A stretch of DNA of 64,000 nt, from contig NZ_MKVV01000048.1 in assembly GCF_001899645.1 (NCBI RefSeq), positions 27,135-91,134 on the forward strand, read 5' to 3'. The position numbers were made by a program, and so were the translations under genes. Origin of the DNA: Pseudonocardia sp. 73-21 (GTDB taxonomy: Bacteria > Actinomycetota > Actinomycetes > Mycobacteriales > Pseudonocardiaceae). The notes below the pieces were generated by a model, which was not told the DNA's origin, did not search any database, and saw nothing but the letters and a program-made list of their open reading frames with translations. Of the stretch, positions 49,549-59,569 are shown one piece after another (position 1 is the first letter of the stretch; each line of letters begins with the position of its first letter).

Positions 49549-50325
49549 ATGACCGAGCTCGTGCACCTCGACGTCGCCGCCGGCGTCGCGACCATCACGC
49601 TGGACTCCCCCGCCAACCGCAACGCGCTGTCGGCGCAGCTGCGCGGCGAGCTGATCGGCCACCTCCGGGCCGCGATCGCCGACGACGCCGCCCGCGTGAT
49701 CGTCCTGACCCACACCGGCACGGTGTTCTGCGCCGGCATGGACCTCAAGGAGACGCGTGGCGCCGGCTCCCAGGAACAGGGCATCCGCGACGTGCCGGAG
49801 ATCCTCGAGTTGATCTGGACCTCCCCCAAGCCCGTGGTCGCCCGGCTCGCCGGAGCGGCCCGCGCGGGCGGCGTCGGGATCGTCGCGGCCTGCGACATCG
49901 CCGTGGCCGCCGCCGGGGCCACGTTCGCGTTCAGCGAGGTCCGGATCGGCGTGGTGCCGGCCGTGATCTCGGTGACGGTGCTGCCGCGCCTGCTGCCCCG
50001 CGCCGCGCACGAGCTGTTCCTCACCGGCGAGACGTTCGACGCCCCGCGCGCGGTGGCGATCGGCCTGCTGAACGCGGCCGTGCCCACCGACGACCTCGAC
50101 AGCGAGGTCGCGCGCTACACGGAGATGCTGCGCCTGGGCGCTCCCGGGGCACTCGCCGCCACCAAGGAGATGTTGCGCGGCAGCGGTGGTCGGGACTCCG
50201 GGATGAGCGCGCGGTTCGACGAGATGCTCACGCTGTCGGCCGGGTTCTTCGCCGGCGAGGAGGGCCAGGAGGGCATGCGGGCCTTCGCGGAGAAGCGCCC
50301 GCCGGCCTGGACCGTCGTTCAGTAG
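49549..50325 (+). CDS. Enoyl-CoA hydratase/isomerase family protein
   Basis: 258 residues, crotonase fold. VFCAGMDLKE forms the first oxyanion-hole strand, and the second is in AARAGGVGIVAACDIAVA. FAFSEVRIGVVPAVIS carries a Glu (SEVR) at the position of the catalytic acid, although the second catalytic Glu of ordinary hydratases is not clear. Function within the crotonase superfamily is therefore open. It overlaps the convergent aldo/keto reductase gene by seven bases. Confidence 0.88.
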   Translation: MTELVHLDVAAGVATITLDSPANRNALSAQLRGELIGHLRAAIADDAARVIVLTHTGTVFCAGMDLKETRGAGSQEQGIRDVPEILELIWTSPKPVVARLAGAARAGGVGIVAACDIAVAAAGATFAFSEVRIGVVPAVISVTVLPRLLPRAAHELFLTGETFDAPRAVAIGLLNAAVPTDDLDSEVARYTEMLRLGAPGALAATKEMLRGSGGRDSGMSARFDEMLTLSAGFFAGEEGQEGMRAFAEKRPPAWTVVQ

Positions 50326-51239
50326 ACGGCGTCCAGCTCCGTCCACACCGGACCGGGCACCGGGTCGGCGGCCCACGCGACGTCGACGAGGGCCTGCCCG
50401 GCGGTGCGGATCCCGACCACCACCGACGCCACCGCCTCGTGCCGCAACGGGAACTGCATCGCGGCCTGCGGGAGGCTCGCCCCGCCGCGCTCGCAGGCGG
50501 CGGCCATCCGGCGGGCGCGCGCGAGCACCGGTGCGGGAGCGGGTGCGTAGTCGAAGAAGGCGTCGTCGGCGGGCCACGCCGCGGCGAGCAGCCCGGAGTT
50601 GAACGGCGCCGCGGCCAGCACCGACACCCCACGCCGGCTGCACGCCTCCAGCAGCGGGGCGGCGGAACGGTCGGCGAGAGTCCAGCGCCCGGCGACCATC
50701 ACGGCATCCACAGTGGACTCCTCCACGAACCGGAGCAGGGGTTCCACGACATTCATCCCGACCCCGACCACCCCCACCTCCGGCATCGCGGCCAGCGCGG
50801 GCACGGCCTCGGCCAGCGCCTGCTCCATGTGGTCGTCGGGATCGTGGACGAGGGCGATGTCGATCCGGTCCATGCCCAGGCGCTCCAGGCTCTCGGCCAC
50901 GCTGCGCCGCACGCCGTCGGCGCTGAAGTCCCAGCGGCGGGTGAGCACGCCGGGAACGTCGAACTCCGGGTCCCGGTCGGTCGGGTGCGGGTGCGGCACC
51001 AGGAGCCGCCCGACCTTGGTGGACACCACGAACCCGTCGCGCGGGTAGCGGGCCAGCGCGGCGCCGAGCCGCCGCTCCGACAGGCCGAGCCCGTAGTGGG
51101 GCGCCGTGTCGAAGTACCGGATCCCGGCCTCCCACGCGCCGTGCACCGCCGCGGCGGCCGTGTCGTCGTCGACGGCCGAGTAGAGGTTGCCGATGGCCGC
51201 GCCCCCGAACCCGACGGGCCCCAGCACACGGCCGATCAT
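50319..51239 (-). CDS. Aldo/keto reductase, aldose (L-fucose-like) dehydrogenase type
   Basis: 306 residues, (beta/alpha)8 barrel. The tetrad is visible as Asp in FDTAPHYG, Tyr in the same motif, Lys in VVSTKVGRLL and His in ALVHDPDD. LGLSERRLGAAL is typical of the D-threo-aldose / L-fucose dehydrogenase subgroup. The ATG overlaps the stop of the lactonase-like gene by four bases (ATGA), so the two are translationally coupled: dehydrogenase plus lactonase, as in the oxidative pathways of L-fucose or L-rhamnose. The remaining pathway genes are not present. Confidence 0.87.
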   Translation of the reverse strand: MIGRVLGPVGFGGAAIGNLYSAVDDDTAAAAVHGAWEAGIRYFDTAPHYGLGLSERRLGAALARYPRDGFVVSTKVGRLLVPHPHPTDRDPEFDVPGVLTRRWDFSADGVRRSVAESLERLGMDRIDIALVHDPDDHMEQALAEAVPALAAMPEVGVVGVGMNVVEPLLRFVEESTVDAVMVAGRWTLADRSAAPLLEACSRRGVSVLAAAPFNSGLLAAAWPADDAFFDYAPAPAPVLARARRMAAACERGGASLPQAAMQFPLRHEAVASVVVGIRTAGQALVDVAWAADPVPGPVWTELDAVY

Positions 51240-52075
51240 GCGAGCCCGTACCAGCGGACGGCGTTCTCCCCGAAGACGTCGGCCTGCTCGGCGGCCGAGA
51301 GGTCCGCGACCAGCGTGCGGGCCAGCGCCGCGACCTCGGCGTAGCCCGCGTCCACGAGGCAGACCGGCCAGTCCGAGCCGTAGAGGACCCGTCCGGGCCC
51401 GAACGCGTCGAGCACCGTGGCGGCGTAGGGGGCGATGCGTTCGGCGGACCAGTCCGGGCCGGCCTCGGTGACGAGCCCGGACATCTTGACGGCGACGTTC
51501 TCGCACCCGGCGAGCGTGCGGAGGTCACGGGCCCACCGATCGTGCCCGCCCTCGGCGATCCGCGGCTTGCCCGCGTGGTCGAGCACGAACCGCATGTCGG
51601 GCAGCACCCGGGCGGCCTCGACCGCGGCGGGCAGCTGCGCCGGCACCACCAGCAGGTCGAAGGCCAGCCCGGCGGCGGCGACGGCGGCCAGACCCCGGCG
51701 CACCTCCCGACCGCACAGCCAGGCCGGATCGGGCTCGGCCTGCACGCCGTGCCGGACGCCGACGAGCGCGTCACCGCCCGGCCCGTCACGCAGCTGGTCG
51801 ATCTGCTGCGCGACGTCGGGCGCGGTCAGGTCCATCCACGCGACGACGCCCGCCACCCGGGGCGACGAGGCCGCCAGCGCGAGCAGCTCGACGCCCTCCT
51901 CGAAGACGTTCACGGTCTCGACCACCACGGTGGAGCCGACGTCCTCGCGGTCGAGCTCGGGAGCCAGCTCGTCGAGGGCGAAGGAGCGCCGCAGCGGTGG
52001 CAGGTCGGCCGTCCAGGGCTGGTCCCGCACGGCGAGATCCCACACGTGGTGGTGGGCGTCGACGCGGCGGGACAC
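51236..52075 (-). CDS. Amidohydrolase-family sugar lactonase (COG3618 type)
   Basis: 279 residues from the GTG at 52075. The metal-binding DAHHHVWD opens the barrel, and VGVRHGVQAEPDPAWL, FVLDHAGKPRI and RVLYGSDWPVC are the family landmarks. Members hydrolyse fucono-, rhamnono- or 2-pyrone-4,6-dicarboxylic lactones. Coupling with the aldo/keto reductase suggests that it opens the lactone made by that enzyme. The gene lies 10 bases downstream of the DinB-like gene on the same strand. Confidence 0.87.
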   Translation of the reverse strand: MSRRVDAHHHVWDLAVRDQPWTADLPPLRRSFALDELAPELDREDVGSTVVVETVNVFEEGVELLALAASSPRVAGVVAWMDLTAPDVAQQIDQLRDGPGGDALVGVRHGVQAEPDPAWLCGREVRRGLAAVAAAGLAFDLLVVPAQLPAAVEAARVLPDMRFVLDHAGKPRIAEGGHDRWARDLRTLAGCENVAVKMSGLVTEAGPDWSAERIAPYAATVLDAFGPGRVLYGSDWPVCLVDAGYAEVAALARTLVADLSAAEQADVFGENAVRWYGLA

Positions 52076-52085
52076 CCAGTCGATC

Positions 52086-52682
52086 TTAGTGGGCGTTGGC
52101 CCAACCGGGGTCGCGACCCGACGTGGCGAGCGCCCGGTCCAGCGTCGAGGCGCCCGCGGGTAGCGCCACCTCGGCGCCGTACCAGCCGGCGTCACGTCCC
52201 ATCGGGGCCAGCTCCTGCGCGCCGTCCAGCGCGGCGGCGGCGAGGCCCTCGGGCACGGTGAACGCCTGCCCGGTGGCCGTGGCGAGGTCCCAGCCGTGGA
52301 GCACGAACTCGGTGATCATCATCGACCCGATGGCGGTGGCGGGCATGGGGTTGCCCATGAAGCTCGCCTCGCCCTCCCAGGCGGCCGGGTCGGCCCACGC
52401 CCGCGCGGCCGCGGCGGCCTGCTCGGCGGCCAGCCCGGCCCACTCCTGCTCGGGAACGCCGACGAGGTAGGGCGCGTGCTCGTAGTCGGTGATCGACGGG
52501 TCGAGGTCGCGGCGCTCGGCGCCGAGCTGCGCGAGCAGCAGCCCGAACGCGAGGTGGTGCAAGAGCTTCCCGACGGTGTAGTCGGTGCACGGGGTGGGGT
52601 CGGGGAAGCGGGCCGGGTCGGCTCCGCGGATCGCGGCGACGGCGATGTCGATGCTCTGGGCCATGTGGTCTGAATGATCCAT
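52086..52682 (-). CDS. TIGR03086-type DinB-like metal-binding protein
   Basis: 198 residues. The N-terminal four-helix domain shows the pattern TPCTDYTVGKLLHHLAFG and, later, EFVLHGWDLATATGQAF; the two His positions are the metal ligands of the mycothiol-dependent maleylpyruvate-isomerase-like family. The exact reaction is unknown, but many members transfer or use mycothiol, the main thiol of actinobacteria. It is first in the run DinB-like - lactonase - aldo/keto reductase. It is divergent from the sirtuin gene, with 64 bases between start codons. Confidence 0.85.
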   Translation of the reverse strand: MDHSDHMAQSIDIAVAAIRGADPARFPDPTPCTDYTVGKLLHHLAFGLLLAQLGAERRDLDPSITDYEHAPYLVGVPEQEWAGLAAEQAAAAARAWADPAAWEGEASFMGNPMPATAIGSMMITEFVLHGWDLATATGQAFTVPEGLAAAALDGAQELAPMGRDAGWYGAEVALPAGASTLDRALATSGRDPGWANAH

Positions 52683-52734
52683 GCACGGGAGTCTGCCCGG
52701 GTCCCGACGCCGGGCATTGGACGAACGCGACAGC

Positions 52735-52740
52735 TACCGT
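52735..52740 (+). promoter_or_regulatory. -10 box for a leaderless sirtuin transcript
   Basis: TACCGT followed by GGAGGG and then the GTG at 52747. The purine run is too close to the start codon to be a ribosome binding site, so a leaderless start is the simplest reading. Confidence 0.5.
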
Positions 52741-52746
52741 GGAGGG

Positions 52747-53601
52747 GTGGAAACGCTGGCCGACGGTCTGGACGAGGCTCTCGACGTCCTGGCCGGCCGT
52801 CCACTCGTCGCGCTCACGGGCGCGGGGCTGTCCACCGACTCGGGCATCCCCGACTACCGCGGCCCCGCGTCGCCGAAGCGCACCCCGATGACCTACCAGG
52901 AGTTCCGGTCCGGGGAGGGTCCGCAGCGTCGCTACTGGGCCCGCAGCTACGTCGGCTGGGCCCGGATGGCGCACGCCTCCCCCAACGACGGCCACCACGC
53001 GCTGGCCGACCTGGAACGCACGGGCGCCCTTCGCGGGCTGATCACCCAGAACGTCGACGGGCTGCACACCACGGCCGGCAGCCGCACGGTGATCGACCTG
53101 CACGGGCGCATCGCCGACGTGGTCTGCCTCGACTGCGGCACCCGCAGCCCGCGGCTCGAGCTGCAGCACCGGTTCGCCGAGCTCAACCCCGGTTTCGTCG
53201 AGGCCGCGGGTGCGGGCATCGAGGCCGCCCCGGACGGTGACGCGGAGCTCGACGCCGTCGAGGGCTTCCGGCTCGCCCCGTGCACGGTCTGCCGTGGCCT
53301 GCTCAAACCCGACGTCGTGTTCTTCGGGGAGAACGTGCCCAAGGACCGCGTGGCGCTGGCCTACAGCTGGGTGGACGCGGCGGCCGACACGGCCGGTGCG
53401 CTGCTCGTCGCGGGCTCGTCGTTGACGGTGATGTCAGGCCTGCGCTTCGTCCGCCACGCCCACAAGCACGGCATCCCGGTGGTGATCGTCAACCGGGGGG
53501 CCACCCGTGGCGACGAGTTCGCCGCGGTCCGCCTCGACGCGGGCTGCAGCGAGGTGCTGGCGGCGCTGGCGGGACTCGCAGGAGGCTCAGCGCGGGACTG
53601 A
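52747..53601 (+). CDS. Sir2-family NAD-dependent protein deacylase
   Basis: 284 residues from the GTG at 52747. GAGLSTDSGIPDYRG binds NAD, TQNVDGLH is the second NAD motif, and LHGRIADVVCLDCG supplies the catalytic His and first zinc pair. The second pair is CTVC, and GSSLTVMSG closes the Rossmann fold. It removes acyl groups from lysines with NAD. The specificity (acetyl versus succinyl) is not clear, since no obvious Tyr-xx-Arg motif is seen in the usual place. It overlaps the convergent barstar-like gene by 15 bases. Confidence 0.93.
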   Translation: METLADGLDEALDVLAGRPLVALTGAGLSTDSGIPDYRGPASPKRTPMTYQEFRSGEGPQRRYWARSYVGWARMAHASPNDGHHALADLERTGALRGLITQNVDGLHTTAGSRTVIDLHGRIADVVCLDCGTRSPRLELQHRFAELNPGFVEAAGAGIEAAPDGDAELDAVEGFRLAPCTVCRGLLKPDVVFFGENVPKDRVALAYSWVDAAADTAGALLVAGSSLTVMSGLRFVRHAHKHGIPVVIVNRGATRGDEFAAVRLDAGCSEVLAALAGLAGGSARD

Positions 53602-53961
53602 GGCACCCGCCAGCACGACCCTGAGCGGGCGGGCACCGTCCGCAGTGGACTCCGTTGCCGCCGCCAGCACCTCCAGCAGCACGCGATGGCCGCGAGGATC
53701 GGTCTGGCGCAACGCCTCCGAGCCGTCCCAGACGAGCACGACCTCGCCGGCCGGCAGCCAGGACAGGTCGCCCAGGCACTCCTCGAGCGCGTCGAGGTTG
53801 CCGCCGTAGTAGGCCGGGAAGCGCAGCTCGCGACCGATCGCGGCGAGCAGGGCCCGCCGCTCGTCGAAGGTGCCGACGACGGCGACGGCGGCCCCGCGCA
53901 ACCGGGCGTCCGCGGCCACCTCGGCCGCGGACGCGGCCACGCGCAGGACTCCGATGGTCAT
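53587..53961 (-). CDS. Barstar-like ribonuclease inhibitor
   Basis: 124 residues. The barstar signature LRFPAYYGGNLDALEECLGD, with its nearby Trp-Leu, is clear. It follows a short N-terminal strand/helix (VVGTFDERRALLAAIGREL). Barstars bind and inhibit secreted barnase-type RNases. No barnase homologue is encoded in the window. The ATG overlaps the stop of a small membrane protein gene by four bases, so the pair is coupled. It may be an immunity protein whose toxin is elsewhere, or a domesticated regulator. Confidence 0.82.
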   Translation of the reverse strand: MTIGVLRVAASAAEVAADARLRGAAVAVVGTFDERRALLAAIGRELRFPAYYGGNLDALEECLGDLSWLPAGEVVLVWDGSEALRQTDPRGHRVLLEVLAAATESTADGARPLRVVLAGASVPR

Positions 53962-54128
53962 CGACGGCGGGCGTCGGCGACGAGGTCGACGAGCCGGTCG
54001 AGGCCCGCGGAGACGAACCAGCAGAGCGGCACGATCACGAGGATCGCCAGCACCACCTGCAGCGGGAACGCGAGCTGCGTGAGCCACAGCTCGAACGAGT
54101 CCCACCAGTCCGCGATCGCACGTGCCAC
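53958..54128 (-). CDS. Small membrane protein coupled to the barstar-like gene
   Basis: 56 residues from the GTG at 54128 (VARAIADWWDSF...). One helix, QLAFPLQVVLAILVIVPLCW, is flanked by an amphipathic aromatic N-terminus and a charged C-terminus ending DARRR. TACTGT lies seven bases before this GTG on the minus strand, favouring a leaderless start; GTG 54149 in the same frame is the alternative. Function unknown. Its stop overlaps the barstar start, so the two gene products are probably made together. Confidence 0.65.
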   Translation of the reverse strand: MARAIADWWDSFELWLTQLAFPLQVVLAILVIVPLCWFVSAGLDRLVDLVADARRR

Positions 54129-54159
54129 GCCCCACACAGTAGACCGCACGGATCGTGGC

Positions 54160-54165
54160 TACATT
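54160..54165 (+). promoter_or_regulatory. -10 box for a leaderless oxidoreductase transcript
   Basis: TACATT is six bases before the ATG at 54172. It lies beside the oppositely oriented TACTGT of the small membrane protein gene (54136-54141), giving two close divergent promoters. Confidence 0.5.
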
Positions 54166-54171
54166 GCCTGC

Positions 54172-55137
54172 ATGTTCGCCGTCTACGCAGCAGAGCCCAA
54201 CGCCGACGCTCCGCTCGACTCGCTCACCGTGGGTGAGCGTCCCGAGCCCGAGGTGCCCGAGGGCTGGGTGGCCGTCAAGGTCAGCGCCGCCAGCCTCAAC
54301 ATGCACGACATCTGGACGCTGCGCGGCGTCGGGATCAAGCCCGAGCAGTTCCCCATGATCCTGGGCTGCGACGGCGCCGGCACGCTGGAGGACGGCACCG
54401 AGGTGGTGCTGCACTCCGTGATCAACGCCCCGGGCTGGCAGGGTGACGAGACCCTCGACCCGAAGCGCACCCTGCTCACCGAGAAGGCCCAGGGCGCGAT
54501 GGCCGACACCGTCGTGGTCCCGAAGCGCAACGCCATCCCGAAGCCCGAGGGCCTCACGGCGGTCCAGGCGTCGGTGATGGGCACCGCGTGGCTCACGGCC
54601 TACCGCATGCTGTTCGTGAAGTCGGGCCTGCGCCCGGGGCAGACCATGCTCGTGCAGGGCGCCTCCGGCGGCGTCTCCACCGCACTGGTGCAGCTGGGTC
54701 GCGCGGCGGGCATGCGCGTCTGGGTCACCGGCCGCACCGAGGAGAAGCGCGCGCTCGCGGAGAAGCTCGGCGCACACGCCACCTTCCCGTCCGGGGAACG
54801 GTTGCCGGGCAAGGTGGACGCCGTCTTCGAGACCGTCGGCGACGCGACGTGGTCGCACTCGATGCGCGCGCTCAGGCCGGGCGGGGTGATCGTGGTCTCC
54901 GGGTCCACCAGCGGCCCCAACCCCGGTGCGGACCTGCAGCGCCTGTTCTTCCTCCAGCTGCGCGTCGTCGGCTCGACGATGGGCACCAGCGACGAGCTCG
55001 CCGACCTCCTCACCTTCGTCGCGAACGCGGGGATCGTTCCGGAGATCGGGCTCGAGCTGCCCATGGAGAAGGCCGCGGACGGGTTCCGCGCCATGCTCGA
55101 CGGGCACACGGCGGGCAAGATCGTGTTCACCCGCTGA
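54172..55137 (+). CDS. Zinc-binding-dehydrogenase family NADPH:quinone oxidoreductase-like protein
   Basis: 321 residues of the medium-chain dehydrogenase superfamily. The N-terminal GroES-like domain has NMHDIWTLRGVG and ILGCDGAGTLEDG. The Rossmann motif is VQGASGGVSTALVQLGRAAG, and the basic TGRTEEKR suggests NADPH. The usual zinc-ligand residues are absent, as in QOR-type members. The substrate is unknown. It is divergent from the barstar operon and lies upstream of the MarR gene on the same strand, 79 bases away. Confidence 0.88.
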   Translation: MFAVYAAEPNADAPLDSLTVGERPEPEVPEGWVAVKVSAASLNMHDIWTLRGVGIKPEQFPMILGCDGAGTLEDGTEVVLHSVINAPGWQGDETLDPKRTLLTEKAQGAMADTVVVPKRNAIPKPEGLTAVQASVMGTAWLTAYRMLFVKSGLRPGQTMLVQGASGGVSTALVQLGRAAGMRVWVTGRTEEKRALAEKLGAHATFPSGERLPGKVDAVFETVGDATWSHSMRALRPGGVIVVSGSTSGPNPGADLQRLFFLQLRVVGSTMGTSDELADLLTFVANAGIVPEIGLELPMEKAADGFRAMLDGHTAGKIVFTR

Positions 55138-55164
55138 CAGCGAGTGACTGGGCCGTAAGGACTT

Positions 55165-55179
55165 TTCTCACCCTGAGAA
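55165..55179. promoter_or_regulatory. MarR operator candidate
   Basis: TTCTCA (55165-55170), CCC, TGAGAA (55174-55179): a perfect 6-3-6 palindrome 38 bases before the marR GTG. AGGACT (55158-55163) and AGTCCT (55188-55193) add an outer pair with a slightly shifted centre. Confidence 0.55.
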
Positions 55180-55216
55180 CCTCTAATAGTCCTCTCAGCA
55201 AGTACAGTCGGTCACC

Positions 55217-55681
55217 GTGTCCGAGCCACTGAGTCGAAGAACGGCGGGAACGGTCTACGTTCCGGCGCCGCGAGTGACAGGCCTGGTCGAGTTGCTGGAT
55301 CGGTTGGACCGTGCGGTGGCCACCGCACTGTCCCCGATCACCTCGGCGGAAGGCGTCAGCCGTGACGGCTGGCGCGTGCTGTTGATGCTGGCCCGCGGAG
55401 GGGGGCGGAGCATGGGCGAGATCGCCTCGCACACCGCTCTCCCCGCCCCCACGGCCACCCGCGTCGTCGACCGCCTGGTCGCGTCGGGGATGGCCTTCCG
55501 CAACACCGATCCCGTCGACCGCCGCCGCGTGCTGGTGCATCTGGCCGCCGGAGGGCGCGAGGTGGTCGAGCGCGTCTGCCGCCGGGTGGAACGCGGAGCC
55601 GGCGACGTCATCGGGGGATCCCACACCGTCGAGCGCGCCCAGCTCGCCGACCTCCTCGAAGCCCTCGCCGTCCGCAACTGA
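55217..55681 (+). CDS. MarR-family transcriptional regulator
   Basis: 154 residues with the winged helix SMGEIASHTALPAPTATRVVDRLVASGM (residues ~70-97, shortened) and the wing DPVDRRRVLVHLAAGG. Dimerisation helices flank it. TACAGT lies eight bases before the GTG, and the TTCTCA-CCC-TGAGAA palindrome upstream suggests autoregulation. The oxidoreductase gene upstream, on the same strand, is a possible target. The inducer is unknown. Confidence 0.88.
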   Translation: MSEPLSRRTAGTVYVPAPRVTGLVELLDRLDRAVATALSPITSAEGVSRDGWRVLLMLARGGGRSMGEIASHTALPAPTATRVVDRLVASGMAFRNTDPVDRRRVLVHLAAGGREVVERVCRRVERGAGDVIGGSHTVERAQLADLLEALAVRN

Positions 55682-55982
55682 CCCACCCCGTCGCCTCCCC
55701 CAACCACGTCGTTTCCCGCACACCCAGGTCCTCCCGGGCCCGCACCACCCGATCCGGCCGCTCCCGTATCCCGGTCATCGCGGCCATCACGTCGGCCACG
55801 GTGACCCCGTGCCGCGGACGCTCCCGCACCGTCGCCGGGTCACCCGCCCGGCGGCGACGAACCACGGGCAGATCGTGCCGCCGTCCACACCGGACCGTCC
55901 CCGGTGGACGGGGCCGTCGACGGGGTCGCTCGCCGATGCCGGGTGCGCACGACCGCGACATCCACCTGTTCCACGCGCCCCG
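55682..55982. other. 301-base spacer without a supported gene
   Basis: It lies between convergent marR and the small membrane protein gene. A minus-strand reading frame (55608-55961) crosses it and enters marR, but it is Arg/Pro-rich and matches no family I know. No strong hairpin or repeat was seen. Confidence 0.4.
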
Positions 55983-56384
55983 TCATCGGAGCGCCGAGGC
56001 CTGCGGCAGGAGCCTCGCCGTGGCGTCGCCCGCGTTCGCGTAGGGGAACGCGGCCAGCAGGAGCGCCGCGGCGGCGATCACGACGATCCGGGTGAACCAG
56101 CTGCCCCGCGCGCAGATCCACCCCGCGACGAACGCGACCAGCGGCGGCACCGCGATCGTGTAGAGCCGGGCGATGTCGGCGGCCCGGGTGCCCACCGCAC
56201 CTGTGGTGGCGGCCGTGACGACGAACCCGATCACGGCGATCGCGATGATCCCGATCAGCAGCAGCCCGAAGCGCCGCTTCGACCGCCCGGCCGCGATCCC
56301 GACGACCAGCACGACGAGCAGGACGAGGGCTGCGACACCTACGGGGACACCTACGGGGACACCTACGGGGACACCTACGGGCAT
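55983..56384 (-). CDS. Small polytopic membrane protein with N-terminal VPVG repeats
   Basis: 133 residues from the ATG at 56384. It begins with M followed by four PVGV units encoded by a perfect 12-bp tandem repeat. About four hydrophobic helices follow (AALVLLVVLVVGIAAG, FGLLLIGIIAIAVIGFVVTA, LVAFVAGWICARG, FTRIVVIAAAALLLAAF). I do not recognise the family. The gene is downstream of lepA on the other side of an 88-base gap, same strand. A start after the repeats is not available as ATG, so the repeat is probably translated. Confidence 0.55.
   Translation of the reverse strand: MPVGVPVGVPVGVPVGVAALVLLVVLVVGIAAGRSKRRFGLLLIGIIAIAVIGFVVTAATTGAVGTRAADIARLYTIAVPPLVAFVAGWICARGSWFTRIVVIAAAALLLAAFPYANAGDATARLLPQASALR
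56334..56381. repeat. Four perfect 12-bp tandem repeats
   Basis: GACACCTACGGG repeated four times without mismatch. Being 12 bp, gain or loss of units keeps the reading frame of the membrane protein gene and only changes the number of PVGV units. Confidence 0.9.
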
Positions 56385-56472
56385 GTCCCCATCGTGGCAC
56401 CGCTCAGGGGCGCAGGCCGTCCAACAGGCGGGCGGGCACGAGCACAACCGGGAACGGCTGCCCGGCCAGCTG

Positions 56473-58314
<1,842 letters not shown>

Positions 58315-58459
58315 GCAGCGATTCCTTCGGGTACGGGTGCCTCCATCGTCCCACGTGCGCGGACCGGTCCGGCCGAACGGGGGACGAGAGCGCCGCCGAC
58401 CGCGACCGGATCGTGACCGTACGGCGTTTTCGCAGGTCGTCGGGCGGGAACAGGAGTTC

Positions 58460-59311
58460 ATGACAGATGTGAGTCAGGACACTCAGGACTGGACCGGACG
58501 CACGGTCCGCGCCCGCGACGGGGCCGCGCTCGGCACCCTCGGGCGGGTGCACCCGCCGAACGGGAACGGCGGCACCTGGGGCGAGGTGCGGTCGCGCTTC
58601 GGGCGGCGACGGCTCGTCCCCCTCGACGGCGCGGCGACCGACGGCGACGCCGGCCTCACGGTGCCCGTGGACCGTGCGGTGCTGCGCGCCGCCCCGCGCA
58701 CGGGCCCCGGGGCACCGGACTCCGACACGGAGACCACGCTCCAGCGCCACTACACCGGCCGCGGGCTCCTGGCCGACGCCCAGGCGCGGCAGCGGGACCG
58801 GTTCGGCGGGGCGAAGGTCGGTGCGGCGTTCTTCGGCTGGATCGTGGCGGTCGGGATGACGGTGCTGCTGGCCGCGGTCGCGGCCGGGATCGGCGCCGCC
58901 GCGGGCCTGGGCACCCAGCTGAACCCCTCGACCGTCGACGTACGGACGGTCGGCGTCGTCGGTGCGGTCGTGCTGCTCGTCGTCCTCGCGCTCGCCTACC
59001 TCGCGGGCGGCTACGTGGCCGGGCGCCTCGCCCGCTTCGACGGGCTCCGCAACGGCGTCCTGTCGTGGGTGGTCGGCGTGATCGTGACGATCGTCGCCGC
59101 GATCGCGGGCAGCGTGGTCGGTCAGAGCTACGACGTGTTCGGGCGGCTGACGCTGCCCGCCGTGCCGGTCGACCCGGCGACGCTCACCCTCAGCGGTGTC
59201 GTCGCGCTGGTGGTCGTCCTGCTGGTCACGCTGCTCACCGCCGCCGTCGGTGGCCGGATGGGCGAGCGTTTCCACCGCCGCGTGGACCGGGAGGCCACGG
59301 CGGTCGTCTGA
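58460..59311 (+). CDS. PRC-barrel membrane protein
   Basis: 283 residues. The N-terminal ~75 residues look like a PRC-barrel-type domain ([30 protein letters not shown]). A linker follows, then four membrane helices: [60 protein letters not shown] and [25 protein letters not shown] lies four bases before the ATG at 58460. PRC barrels occur in proteins of RNA metabolism and photosynthetic reaction centres, and the actinobacterial membrane versions are uncharacterised. Confidence 0.82.
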   Translation: MTDVSQDTQDWTGRTVRARDGAALGTLGRVHPPNGNGGTWGEVRSRFGRRRLVPLDGAATDGDAGLTVPVDRAVLRAAPRTGPGAPDSDTETTLQRHYTGRGLLADAQARQRDRFGGAKVGAAFFGWIVAVGMTVLLAAVAAGIGAAAGLGTQLNPSTVDVRTVGVVGAVVLLVVLALAYLAGGYVAGRLARFDGLRNGVLSWVVGVIVTIVAAIAGSVVGQSYDVFGRLTLPAVPVDPATLTLSGVVALVVVLLVTLLTAAVGGRMGERFHRRVDREATAVV

Positions 59312-59362
59312 AGAAGTGATGTCGTCGAGATAGCTCGACCGACTCGACGCCCAGGGGACGCC

Positions 59363-59569
59363 ATGACCACGACCGACTCGTGCGTGCCGGTGCGGATGCC
59401 GGATCCGGCGGTGCGCGAACGCGCCGCCACCGGCGTCAACGGCTTCGTCGGCCTGCTCGCCGGGGTGATCCTGCTCGCGGTGGGGGCGATGCTGGCCGAG
59501 GCCGGCCGCCTCCCGAGGGACGCGAAACCACCCCGCCCGAGGGGCCGCCCGCGGTCCGAGGCCGACTGA
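59363..59569 (+). CDS. 68-residue single-helix membrane protein
   Basis: MTTTDSCVPVRMPDPAV leads into one helix, GFVGLLAGVILLAVGAMLAE, and a basic Arg/Pro tail. AGGGGA lies five bases before the ATG, a fair ribosome binding site. No family is recognised. A minus-strand frame (59436-59780) with a similar hydrophobic stretch overlaps it, so one of the two is probably spurious. Confidence 0.5.
   Translation: MTTTDSCVPVRMPDPAVRERAATGVNGFVGLLAGVILLAVGAMLAEAGRLPRDAKPPRPRGRPRSEAD

Noticed and set aside
55608..55961. Minus-strand 117-residue ORF between marR and the VPVG protein
   Set aside because: It overlaps the 3' end of marR, is Arg-rich and is unrecognised; no supporting ribosome site.
56334..56381. 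CRISPR array
   Set aside because: Contiguous 12-bp tandem repeats without spacers, and no cas genes in the window; the same applies to 62201-62260.
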